From Myxococcota bacterium (GTDB lineage Bacteria > Myxococcota_A > UBA9160 > PR03), in the NCBI GenBank assembly GCA_030066475.1, contig JASJBO010000061.1:1-43681 (forward strand): 43,681 bases of DNA, read 5' to 3'. Positions 1 through 7,400 of the stretch are shown one piece after another; positions within the stretch are counted from its first letter, which is position 1; each line of letters begins with the position of its first letter. A program made the position numbers and the translations under genes. Under the pieces are notes generated by a model. That model had not been told where the DNA came from, made no database searches, and saw only the letters and a program-made list of their open reading frames with translations.

Positions 1-312
1 GACGGCGTGCCCGACGGCGCGGACAGCTGCGTCGAGGTCGCGAACCCCGACCAGCGGGACACCGACAGCGACGGCTTCGGCAACGCCTGCGATCCCGACT
101 ACAACAACGACGGCGCGGTCGGAATCCCCGACTTCAACGTGTTCCGAGGCCAGTTCGGCCTGACGGATGAGGACCCCGGCTTCGACCCCGCGGTGGACCA
201 CAACGGCGACGGGGCGATCGGGATTCCTGATTTTGGCGTGTTCCGCAGCTACTTCGGCCAGGCGCCCGGGCCGTCGGGGCTAGGGTGTGCGGGGACAGTG
301 CCCTGTCCGTGA
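1..312 (+). CDS. C-terminal end of a secreted Ca-binding protein (thrombospondin type 3 repeat plus dockerin-like repeats), 5'-truncated
   Basis: The reading frame is open from base 1, so only the last 103 residues are in the window. The first part reads DGVPDGADSC...NPDQRDTDSDGFGNACD, the typical acidic calcium-binding thrombospondin type 3 pattern. Two EF-hand-like loops follow, DYNNDGAVGIPDF and DHNGDGAIGIPDF, about 36 residues apart and each followed by an FRxxFG helix end; this spacing resembles a dockerin duplicated F-hand motif. The tail ends GPSGLGCAGTVPCP with two cysteines. Such proteins are extracellular; the upstream catalytic or adhesive part is unknown. The frame stops at TGA 310-312. 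Confidence is high for the domain type and low for any specific function. Confidence 0.8.
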   Translation, partial: DGVPDGADSCVEVANPDQRDTDSDGFGNACDPDYNNDGAVGIPDFNVFRGQFGLTDEDPGFDPAVDHNGDGAIGIPDFGVFRSYFGQAPGPSGLGCAGTVPCP

Positions 313-328
313 GGGCTGACGGCAGGGC
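300..328 (+). terminator. Hairpin overlapping the stop codon of the first gene
   Basis: GCCCTG-T-CCGT (300-310) can pair with ACGG-CAGGGC (319-328), giving a 10-bp stem with one bulged T and an 8-nt loop. There is no U-tract, so it is only a candidate transcription end. It fits the gene end because the next gene starts more than 600 bases later. Confidence 0.35.
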
Positions 329-519
329 ATCCGGCAACCCCGGCGGTTCAGGGTTCAGGGTGACGGTGCTGCGAGCGCTGCTGGCCAGCCAGACGCGCTG
401 AACGGCTACCGTCTTGGCGTGGGCGCCGCCAGCAAACCTGGAGCTTCCTGGCTCGACTGCTGTCTGCTCTCTATGCGCGGGATCGTGCAGCCTCCGGGCC
501 GGCGTGCTGGTCCTAGTCT

Positions 520-696
520 CTTACGCAGTCCGTGGCTTGACGGAACGGCGGAGCGCTGGGTCGGCAGCGTTCGTCGCGAGCTCCTGGATCACGTGATCGT
601 GTTCGACGAGCCGTGGGTCGGCAAATCGAGCGCCGTTCCTCGCGGCCCGCCCAGGTCATCGCGCTGCCCCGCGTCGGCGGCCTTCACCATCGCTAA
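520..696 (+). pseudogene. Decayed insertion-sequence transposase (integrase-core C-terminus)
   Basis: In frame 2 the stretch at about 524-616 reads SPWLDGTAERWVGSVRREL followed by LDHVIVFDE. This is the end of an rve/DDE integrase core of the type found in many IS transposases (usual form: SPWQNAYAERWVGSVRRE). After a frame change, frame 1 at about 649-696 reads AQVIALPRVGGLHHR followed by a stop, which matches the usual C-terminus of the same transposase class. The two pieces are in different frames, the stretch normally between them is missing, and the N-terminal two thirds is not recognisable upstream, so the element is dead. No terminal inverted repeats were found. The rest of the 634-base gap before the kinase gene (313-946) shows nothing else convincing. 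Confidence 0.7.
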
Positions 697-946
697 CGTA
701 GGCGAGCGAGGTCCGTCGGCTGGCCCCGTTCCTCGGGGGTGGCGGCGGGGGGTAGAGGCAACGCATGAGGCAAATCTGCGATCGGTGGGTCGGAGCGTGT
801 GACATTTTCTGCCGCTGTCTGCGCCGTGACAGCCGAGAGCCAAGCGCCGGAAACCCCGCGTGAAAAGCGCTTGTCCCCCGACGACTGCCTATGTCAGGAT
901 CGTGGACTCGGCACGCGGCACCGGACTTGCAGGAGAAGACGGGTGG

Positions 947-2116
947 ATGGCACAGCAGAGCAGGCCTGCAGCCCTGGATCACGCTGACGTGGGTGCCGAG
1001 GTATTCGCTCGCGCGGACTCGTTCGCGGCCCGACCCACCTGCGGCAGCGGCGCGGTCGAAGAGACCTACCGCGAGTTCTTCGAGCAGCTCCCCCTCATGT
1101 GCTTCACCGTGGCGACCGACGGAACCATCCGCTCGGTCAACGCCCACGTGGTCGAGCTGCTCGGCTACCGGCGCGACGAGCTGGTCGGGCAATCCAGCGT
1201 CGAGCTCGTCCATCCCGAAGACCTCGATTCCGCGGTCCGGGCGTTCCGCTCCGTGCTCGAGGAGCCGGGCTCGGTCCACCGCTGGGAGCTCCGCCTGCTG
1301 GACAGGAACGGAGCGGTTCGCTGGGTGCGGGAGCTGAACCGCGCGCTTCGGACGCCGGACGGGGAAACTCTCGTCATGGCGGTCTGCGAGGACCTGACCG
1401 AGCGCCGGCAGGCCGAGCAGCGGGAGGCCGCGAAGGACAGACGGCTCCGAGCCCTGACCTGGCGGCTGGCCGTGGCCGAAGAGCGCGAGCGGCGCCGGAT
1501 CGCGCGCGGGCTCCACGACGAGGTCGGCCAGGCCCTGGCGCTCGTCAAGCTGCGTCTGGGCGAGCTCGCCGCAGCGGACCCTCCGGAGCAAGGTTCGGGG
1601 CGATTCGAAGAGATCGAGAGACTGATCCACGACGCCATCGAGTCCACGCGGTCGCTCACCTTCGAGCTGAGCTCTCCGGTCCTCTACGAGGTCGGGCTCG
1701 ATGCAGCGCTCCGGGGCCTCGGCAGACGGCTCGAGCGAGAGGCTCGCGTCCACTTCCACTTCGCCTCGGACGAGCAGCCGAGGTCGCTGGCGGTCGAGAC
1801 GCGCGTGGCGCTCTACCGAATCGGACGCGAGCTGCTGTGCAACGTGGCGAAGCATGCGCGGGCGAGCAGCGTGACGGTATCGCTCTCCAACGTCGGTGAG
1901 CACGTCGAGCTCGTGGTCGAAGACGACGGCGTGGGGTTCGACGCGAGCGAGGCGGGTCGGAGCTTCGGCGCGGCGGGCGGCTTCGGGCTGTTCAGCATCC
2001 GCCAGCAGCTCGAACACATCGGAGGCGGCCTCGAGATCGACTCCTGCCCCGGCACGGGGACCCGCGTGGTGGCCGTCGCGCCGCTCCACAGCGCCCGGGG
2101 AGCCGAGAGGCGATGA
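947..2116 (+). CDS. PAS-domain sensor histidine kinase, NarL/DegS (HisKA_3) type
   Basis: Cytoplasmic sensor kinase of 389 residues. Residues about 40-156 form a PAS fold with a PAC end (FFEQLPLMCFTVATDGTI ... EDLTERRQAEQ). The dimerisation and phosphoacceptor segment EERERRRIARGLHDEVGQ puts the phospho-histidine at about residue 190, and the HisKA_3 character is clear from the E-R-RRIAR-LHD pattern. The ATPase part shows an N-box (RELLCNVAKHA), a G1 box (VEDDGVGFD) and a G2 region (GGFGLFSIRQQL). No membrane segment is visible, so the PAS domain probably senses an internal signal. I chose ATG 947 because AGGAG lies 11 nt upstream; the frame is open to a GTG at 860 that has no good ribosome-binding site. 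The gene overlaps the following regulator by 4 nt (ATGA), so the two are cotranscribed and almost certainly a cognate pair. The ligand is unknown. Confidence 0.9.
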   Translation: MAQQSRPAALDHADVGAEVFARADSFAARPTCGSGAVEETYREFFEQLPLMCFTVATDGTIRSVNAHVVELLGYRRDELVGQSSVELVHPEDLDSAVRAFRSVLEEPGSVHRWELRLLDRNGAVRWVRELNRALRTPDGETLVMAVCEDLTERRQAEQREAAKDRRLRALTWRLAVAEERERRRIARGLHDEVGQALALVKLRLGELAAADPPEQGSGRFEEIERLIHDAIESTRSLTFELSSPVLYEVGLDAALRGLGRRLEREARVHFHFASDEQPRSLAVETRVALYRIGRELLCNVAKHARASSVTVSLSNVGEHVELVVEDDGVGFDASEAGRSFGAAGGFGLFSIRQQLEHIGGGLEIDSCPGTGTRVVAVAPLHSARGAERR

Positions 2117-2763
2117 CCCGGATCCTCCTGGTCGACGATCACGGCATCTTCCTGCAGGGGCTTCGCGCCCTGCTGAGCCAGCGGCCCGACGTGGAGGTCG
2201 TGGGCGAGGTGACCGAGGGCCGGGCCGCGCTGGAGGTGGCCGCCGAGTGCAGACCCGACGTCGTGATCATGGACCTCTCGATGCCCGGCATGAACGGCAT
2301 GGATGCCACGCGGCAGCTCGTGAAGCGCTTCCCCGACACGAAGGTGCTCTGCCTCTCGATGCACGCCGAGAGCCTGTTCGTGGAGGCGGCGCTCGAGGCG
2401 GGCGCCGCGGGCTACCTGCTCAAGGACTGCGTGCTCGACGAGCTGGCCCGGGCCATCCGGACCGTCGTCTCCGGGCGGGTCTACCTGAGCCCGGCGATCG
2501 CGGGCACCGTCGTCGAGGCCCTGAAGACCAGCCGGTCCGAGACGCCGGCCTCGGCCTTCTCGATCCTGACCGATCGCGAGCGCGCGGTGCTCCAGCTCCT
2601 CGCGGAGGGGTTCAGCACCAAGGAGATCGCCGCGCGACTGCACCTGAGCGTCAAGACCATCGGCACGCACCGCGAGCACATCATGGCCAAGCTCGACATC
2701 CGCAGCGTGGCCGGGCTCACCAAGTACGCGATCCGAGAGGGACTGACCTCCACCGCGGCCTGA
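2113..2763 (+). CDS. NarL/FixJ-family response regulator (receiver plus LuxR HTH)
   Basis: 216 residues with an N-terminal receiver domain (acidic pair DD at 8-9, phospho-Asp D54 in VIMDLSMPG, conserved Lys in GYLLKDCV). A LuxR/GerE helix-turn-helix spans about 152-212 (LTDRERAVLQLLAEG, then STKEIAARLHLSVKTIGTH). It should be phosphorylated by the overlapping kinase and bind DNA as a dimer. The start ATG lies inside the last codons of the kinase gene, consistent with translational coupling. Target genes cannot be read from the window; the giant-protein operon 1.7 kb downstream is one possibility, without direct evidence. Confidence 0.92.
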   Translation: MTRILLVDDHGIFLQGLRALLSQRPDVEVVGEVTEGRAALEVAAECRPDVVIMDLSMPGMNGMDATRQLVKRFPDTKVLCLSMHAESLFVEAALEAGAAGYLLKDCVLDELARAIRTVVSGRVYLSPAIAGTVVEALKTSRSETPASAFSILTDRERAVLQLLAEGFSTKEIAARLHLSVKTIGTHREHIMAKLDIRSVAGLTKYAIREGLTSTAA

Positions 2764-2880
2764 GCGGCGCGTCCGAAGCCGCACTCAGGTTTCTGGAGCC
2801 GGCTTTTCCGGCGCCGCCCGATTGAATCGCGCGTTCCGTCGCGGTCCCATGGTTCCGAGCAATCGTGTCGAGGAATCACC

Positions 2881-3270
2881 GTGCGCGTCCTGATCGCCGA
2901 CGACCACCCGGCCTATCGCCGGCACCTGCGCGACCTGGTCGAGAAGGAGGCCGGGATCCGGGTCGTCGGTGAGGTCGAAGACGGCCGCGCCGCAGTCACG
3001 GCGGCGCGCGAGCTCGAGCCCGACCTCGTGCTGATGGACGTGGCGATGCCCGAGCTGGGCGGCGTCGAGGCGACCCGCCAGGTCGTCGCCGCCCTGCCGC
3101 AGGTTCGCGTGATCGCCCTGTCCATGCACCGGGCTCCGGAGCTGGTCGATGCCATGCTCCAGGCCGGCGCCTCGGGCTACGTGCTGAAGGACAGCGTGCA
3201 CCGCGACTTCTGCGCCGCGCTTCGCCAGGTGTCCGACGGCGGGGCGTGGCTGAGTCCGGAGCTGCGCTGA
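2881..3270 (+). CDS. Stand-alone receiver-domain response regulator
   Basis: 129 residues starting at GTG 2881, with GAGGA ending 6 nt upstream. It is a receiver domain only: DDHP at 7-10, phospho-Asp D53 in LVLMDVAMPE, the switch Ser in IALSMHR, and Lys in GYVLKDSV. It closely resembles the receiver of the regulator at 2113, including the SMH and LKD motifs, but stops after LSPELR where that protein continues into a linker and LuxR HTH. It may be a duplicate that lost its output domain, or a phosphate sink for the kinase upstream. Its stop is only 4 bases from the end of the convergent metallopeptidase gene. No frameshifted HTH is seen downstream. Confidence 0.85.
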   Translation: MRVLIADDHPAYRRHLRDLVEKEAGIRVVGEVEDGRAAVTAARELEPDLVLMDVAMPELGGVEATRQVVAALPQVRVIALSMHRAPELVDAMLQAGASGYVLKDSVHRDFCAALRQVSDGGAWLSPELR

Positions 3271-3274
3271 GGTC

Positions 3275-4264
3275 CTACTGGCGCGCGGCCAGCTGGCTCT
3301 GCACCAGGGCGACGTCCACCCACGGCCGGGGCGCGCGATCCAGCCGCTCCAGCACCGCCGTCTGCATGTGGGGCACGAAGATCGTCTGCCAGCGACGCAC
3401 CAGCTCGGGGTCTGCGAGCCAGCGCTCGAGATTGCGCGCACGCTGCTGCGAGAGCGGGTGGCGATCGTCCCGGAACGCCCTTGCAATGGCCTCGACGAAG
3501 GACGGGCTCGTGCGGAAGAACTCGATGGCGGGGCGCGCCCGCTCGCCCTGGTCGAGCATGACCAGGACGGCCGCGGCGAACTCGTCGGCCGCCTCCTCGT
3601 TCTCGTAGAGCGGGTACCGCCACTGCTCCAAGAGCACGTGCCCCAGCTCGTGGAAGAGCGTGAAGAGCAGCACGTCGCCCACCTTGGCCGGGTCCCGCAT
3701 CCGCTCCTGCACCTGTTTGGCGTACTCCGCGCAGATGACCACGCCCTCGGCTCCGGCCGTCGCCTCCGGCTCGCCGCAGCGCGCCAGCTGGATGGAGAAG
3801 GGCTCGAACACGAAGAGCTGGCGCAGCCGGTCCTGGAACTCGCGAAGCTGCGCCTGGGCGTCGGCGCTCGCGACGCCGTCGTCGTCCGTCTCGCCGGTGA
3901 CGGTCAGCTCGACCGTGCGGGTCTCCGTGCCGTCCCGGTTGTCGAGCACGACGTAGTAGTCGCCCGTCGTCGGCGCGAGGACCGAGAAGGAGAGCCGCTC
4001 CTGCGCACGCCCGCGAAACAGGGAAGGCTCCGGCCCAGGGAAGCGCGCGAAGCTCTCGGCGTCGAGCAGCGCCACGGCCAGCGGGCGGTCGCTGCGGACC
4101 TCGACCGCCAGCCTGGCCCCGGACGGGATGTTCTTGACGCGGAGGCCCTTCCACTCCCGCGCGGGAACGTCCACGCGGAAGGTCGCCTGGCCCGACCTGG
4201 CGAGCGCCGGCGAATCCGGCAGGCAGAGGAGGAGGACGAGGATCCCCGCCCACGATCGCCGCAT
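3275..4264 (-). CDS. Exported HELGH zinc metallopeptidase, DUF4344-like
   Basis: 329 residues. The N-terminus MRRSWAGILVLLLCLPDSPALA is a Sec signal peptide, probably cut after ALA-22. Residues about 25-125 look like a beta-sandwich (FSVLAPTTGDYYVVLDN). The catalytic part carries FHELGH at 204-209 (zinc ligands H205 and H209, catalytic E206) and a downstream ENEEAADEFAA stretch at 221-231 that supplies the third ligand, the arrangement of the DUF4344 putative metallopeptidases. It should act in the periplasm or outside the cell. It is divergent from the giant-protein gene with 177 bases between the starts, so the two may share a control region; whether it processes the giant protein is unknown. 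Confidence 0.8.
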   Translation of the reverse strand: MRRSWAGILVLLLCLPDSPALARSGQATFRVDVPAREWKGLRVKNIPSGARLAVEVRSDRPLAVALLDAESFARFPGPEPSLFRGRAQERLSFSVLAPTTGDYYVVLDNRDGTETRTVELTVTGETDDDGVASADAQAQLREFQDRLRQLFVFEPFSIQLARCGEPEATAGAEGVVICAEYAKQVQERMRDPAKVGDVLLFTLFHELGHVLLEQWRYPLYENEEAADEFAAAVLVMLDQGERARPAIEFFRTSPSFVEAIARAFRDDRHPLSQQRARNLERWLADPELVRRWQTIFVPHMQTAVLERLDRAPRPWVDVALVQSQLAARQ

Positions 4265-4376
4265 GGGCGCAGGATATCAACGGTCGCTCCCCCCGCTGGA
4301 TCGGTTTTTTCGACCCGCGAAATCAGCTGCGGACCGATGCCCCGAGGCCCGACCACGGCGTAGCGTGCCGGTGGGC

Positions 4377-4441
4377 TCGCCAGGCCGGGTGAGGCCTGCC
4401 CGGCTGGCGACCCGTGTCTCGGGGCAGGCTGGAGGAAGCCC
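4377..4441 (+). promoter_or_regulatory. Structured 5' leader of the giant gene with alternative hairpins and SD
   Basis: CGCCAGGCCGGG (4378-4389) pairs with CCCGGCTGGCG (4399-4409), an 11-bp stem with one bulged G, extended by a T-A pair. The same 3' arm offers GCCTGCCC (4394-4401), which pairs perfectly with GGGCAGGC (4422-4429) just before the ribosome-binding site, so the two stems exclude each other. Finally GGCT (4427-4430) and AGCC (4437-4440) can hold the Shine-Dalgarno GGAGG (4431-4435) in a 6-nt loop. The SD lies 6 nt before GTG 4442 and decides that start. Regulation by these structures is inference; high GC makes chance stems common. Confidence 0.4.
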
Positions 4442-7400
4442 GTGCGGGCGTGGCGCAATCGCCTCTTCTGGGAGCGCAGGTCCACGATCCCGCGCCGCTC
4501 CCGACGCCGTCGACGCGCAGAGAAGTCGCGTCCCGTCCTGCTGGAGCCCCTCGAGCCGCGCATCCTGCTGTCGGCCGATCCGCTCGCCACCGCCCTGGGG
4601 GTGGGCGACGAGCCCGACCTCGGACTCGGAGCGCCGGCCAGCGTCTCGATCGACCTCCCCACCGGGACCATCCTCCAGGAGGGCATCCCCGCCTGGCTGA
4701 GCCAGGGCCCCGAAGGCGCCAGCTCCGGACAGGTGGAAGGCCTGGATCCGCAGGGCAACCCCATCACGGGGGCCGTGCAGGCCATCGCCGTCCACCCCGA
4801 CGGCCAGACCGTCTTCGTCGGCACGGTGAACGGCGGCGTCTGGAAGACCGACGACATCACGCGCACCGAGCTCGTCGAGCCCTTCGACCGCTTCAAGGCG
4901 GACGCGCCGGACGTGAGCGGCGTGACGCTCGTCCAGAACGACGACCCCTCCGGCAACCTCGCGCTCGCCGGCCGCTACCAGTACAAGCTGGTCTTCGAGG
5001 ACGCGTCGGGCGTCCAGAGCAACGCATCCCAGCCGATCGGCCTCACGCTCACGGGCACCGACACCGCGATCCTGCTCGAGAACCTGCCGACGGGCCCCGA
5101 CGCGGGCGGGAAGCTCCTGATCTATCGCACCGTCGACGGCGGGCAGACCTTCCAGCTGGCCGGAGAGAAGGACGACGCCGACGCCGACCGCACGTTCCTC
5201 GACGGGAAGGACGATCTCGATCTCGGAGTCCGACGCGAGATCGAGGTGCCCGACCCGATCTGGCGGCCGCTCACGGACGCACTCCCGTCGCTCGCCATCA
5301 GCACCCTGGCCCTCGACCCGAGCGACCCGAACACGATCTACGCGGGCACCGGCAGCTTCAGCAACTCGGCGCAGGAAGGCGGCCGCCCCATCGGCCTGCT
5401 GGTCAGCAACGACGGCGGGGCCAGCTGGTCGGTCGTGGGCGGCGAGACCCTGGGCGGCTTCAAGGTCACCGGGATCCTGACTCTCTTCGACGGCACGCTT
5501 CTCGTCTCCACGCTCGACCGGCTCGACGCGCACGGCGACGTCGCGGAGCGCGGCGGCCTGTTCAAGAGCGACGACGGCGCGACGTTCCGCCGGGTCTCCC
5601 AGGACCCCGGCACGGCGGGCCCGGTGCTGCCGTTCGGCGGGGTCACCGACCTGCTCGTCGTGTCCGCGACCGGGCAGCCGGATGCCCTCTTCGCCGCGGT
5701 CGTGCCGTCGGATGCGACCGACAGCGCCACCGGCGCGTTCGGCATCTACCGCAGCCTCGACGGCGGCGGCTCCTGGACCGACGTGTCGACCGCGATTCCC
5801 AGCAGCGCGGCGCCGGGCGCTCCGGCCTACGGCTTCCCGAACGTGGTGCGCATCGAGCTCGAGGCCAGCGGCGGGGTCGCGTATGCAGCCGTCGTGAACA
5901 GCGTCGGAGGGGAAGAGAAGCTCACGCGGGTCTTCCGGACCGACGATCGGGGCGGAAGCTGGCGGTTCGTCAGCGAGAGCCCGACCACGCTGGACGACGA
6001 CGGCGGGGGCGCGGGTCCGCAGCCGTTCGACATCCATCCCGGCGGCCAGGGCGGGACGAACTTCTCCTTCGCGGTCGATCCCGTCGACCCGAACGTGTTC
6101 TACGTCGGTGGCGACCGCCAGGCGGTGCTCGAGGGCTTCGACGACAACCAGGACAACCTGCTCGATTGGACGGGGCGCATCTTCCGCGTCGAGAACGTCC
6201 CGGACGTCGGCGGCGGGCTCGCCGTCAGCTTCACGCAGGTGGTCGGCGCGCAGGCGATCGGGTCCCAGGCCCCGACGCTGGACCCCGCCGACGTGAGCGC
6301 GCTGCAGGACGCCGGCGGCGGACTGACCTCGGACGCCTTCTACACGTACAAGGTCACCTTCGTCGACGCCGACGGCAACGAGAGCGTGGCGTCGAGCCCG
6401 GTGGAGGGGATCCTCGGCGCGACCGACAACGCGGTGGACATCCGCGTCGCAGCCGGTCCGGCGGGCACGGTCGCGCGAAACGTCTACCGCACCGTCGGCA
6501 CCGACGGCAGCTTCGAGGGCGCGTATCGCCGCGTCGCCACCGTGGCGGGCGCCGCCGGAGCGGTCGTCCGAGACACCCTCAGCGACGCCGACTGGGCGTC
6601 GAAGCCGCTCCTCGAGAACCGGGCGGACGACCGGGGGAGGACGGCGGACTTCCCGGTCCACGTGACCGGGACGTCGCCCCACGCGGACTCACGCGCGCTG
6701 GCGTTTCTGCCCGACGGTCGCCTGATCGAGGCCGACGACGGCGGCATCTATGTCCTGAACGGCCCGGGCGGCACGCCCGCCGAGCGCTTCTGGCAGTCGT
6801 TGAACGGGAATCTGACGATTCCCGAGTTCGTCGACATCGCCTACGACCCGCTGAACGACATCGTTCTCGGCGGAGCCCAGGACACGGGCGTCCAGGAGCA
6901 GCTCGCGCCCGGATCTCCCGAGTGGTTCTCCGTGCTGACCGCCGACGGGAACACCGAGCTCGTCGGACTCACCGACGACGGGAAGGTCTGGCGCTACTCC
7001 TTCAACAACGACCTCGAGAGCTTCACCCGGCGCCTCTTCGACGCGCAGAACCGGAACGTCACGCCGGCCGGTCTCTCGACCGAGGCGGTGGACCCCGAGC
7101 GACCGGAGCTCGGCCTGCGCGAAGACCTCCCGCTCGCCGGCATGGACGCGGCGGATCGGCAGCGCTTCGCTCCCCCGCTCCCGGTCGACATCAGCTCCCG
7201 GGACCCGGAAACGCTGGTCTTCGGCGGCGAGTCCGTCTGGCTCAGCCTCGATGGCGGCCGGAGCGTCGTCGAGGTCGAGGACGCGCCCGCGGCGACGACC
7301 GCCCTTGCGCTCTCCGATGCGGCCGGCAGCCTGCTCGTGTACCAGGCGGTGTTCGACGAGATCCGTGCGATTCGCGTGACCGATGCCGGCACCATGGGCC

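Noticed and set aside
2798..2812. Hairpin GCCGG-CTTTT-CCGGC between the two regulators
   Set aside because: Only 5 bp and no U-tract; expected by chance in this base composition.
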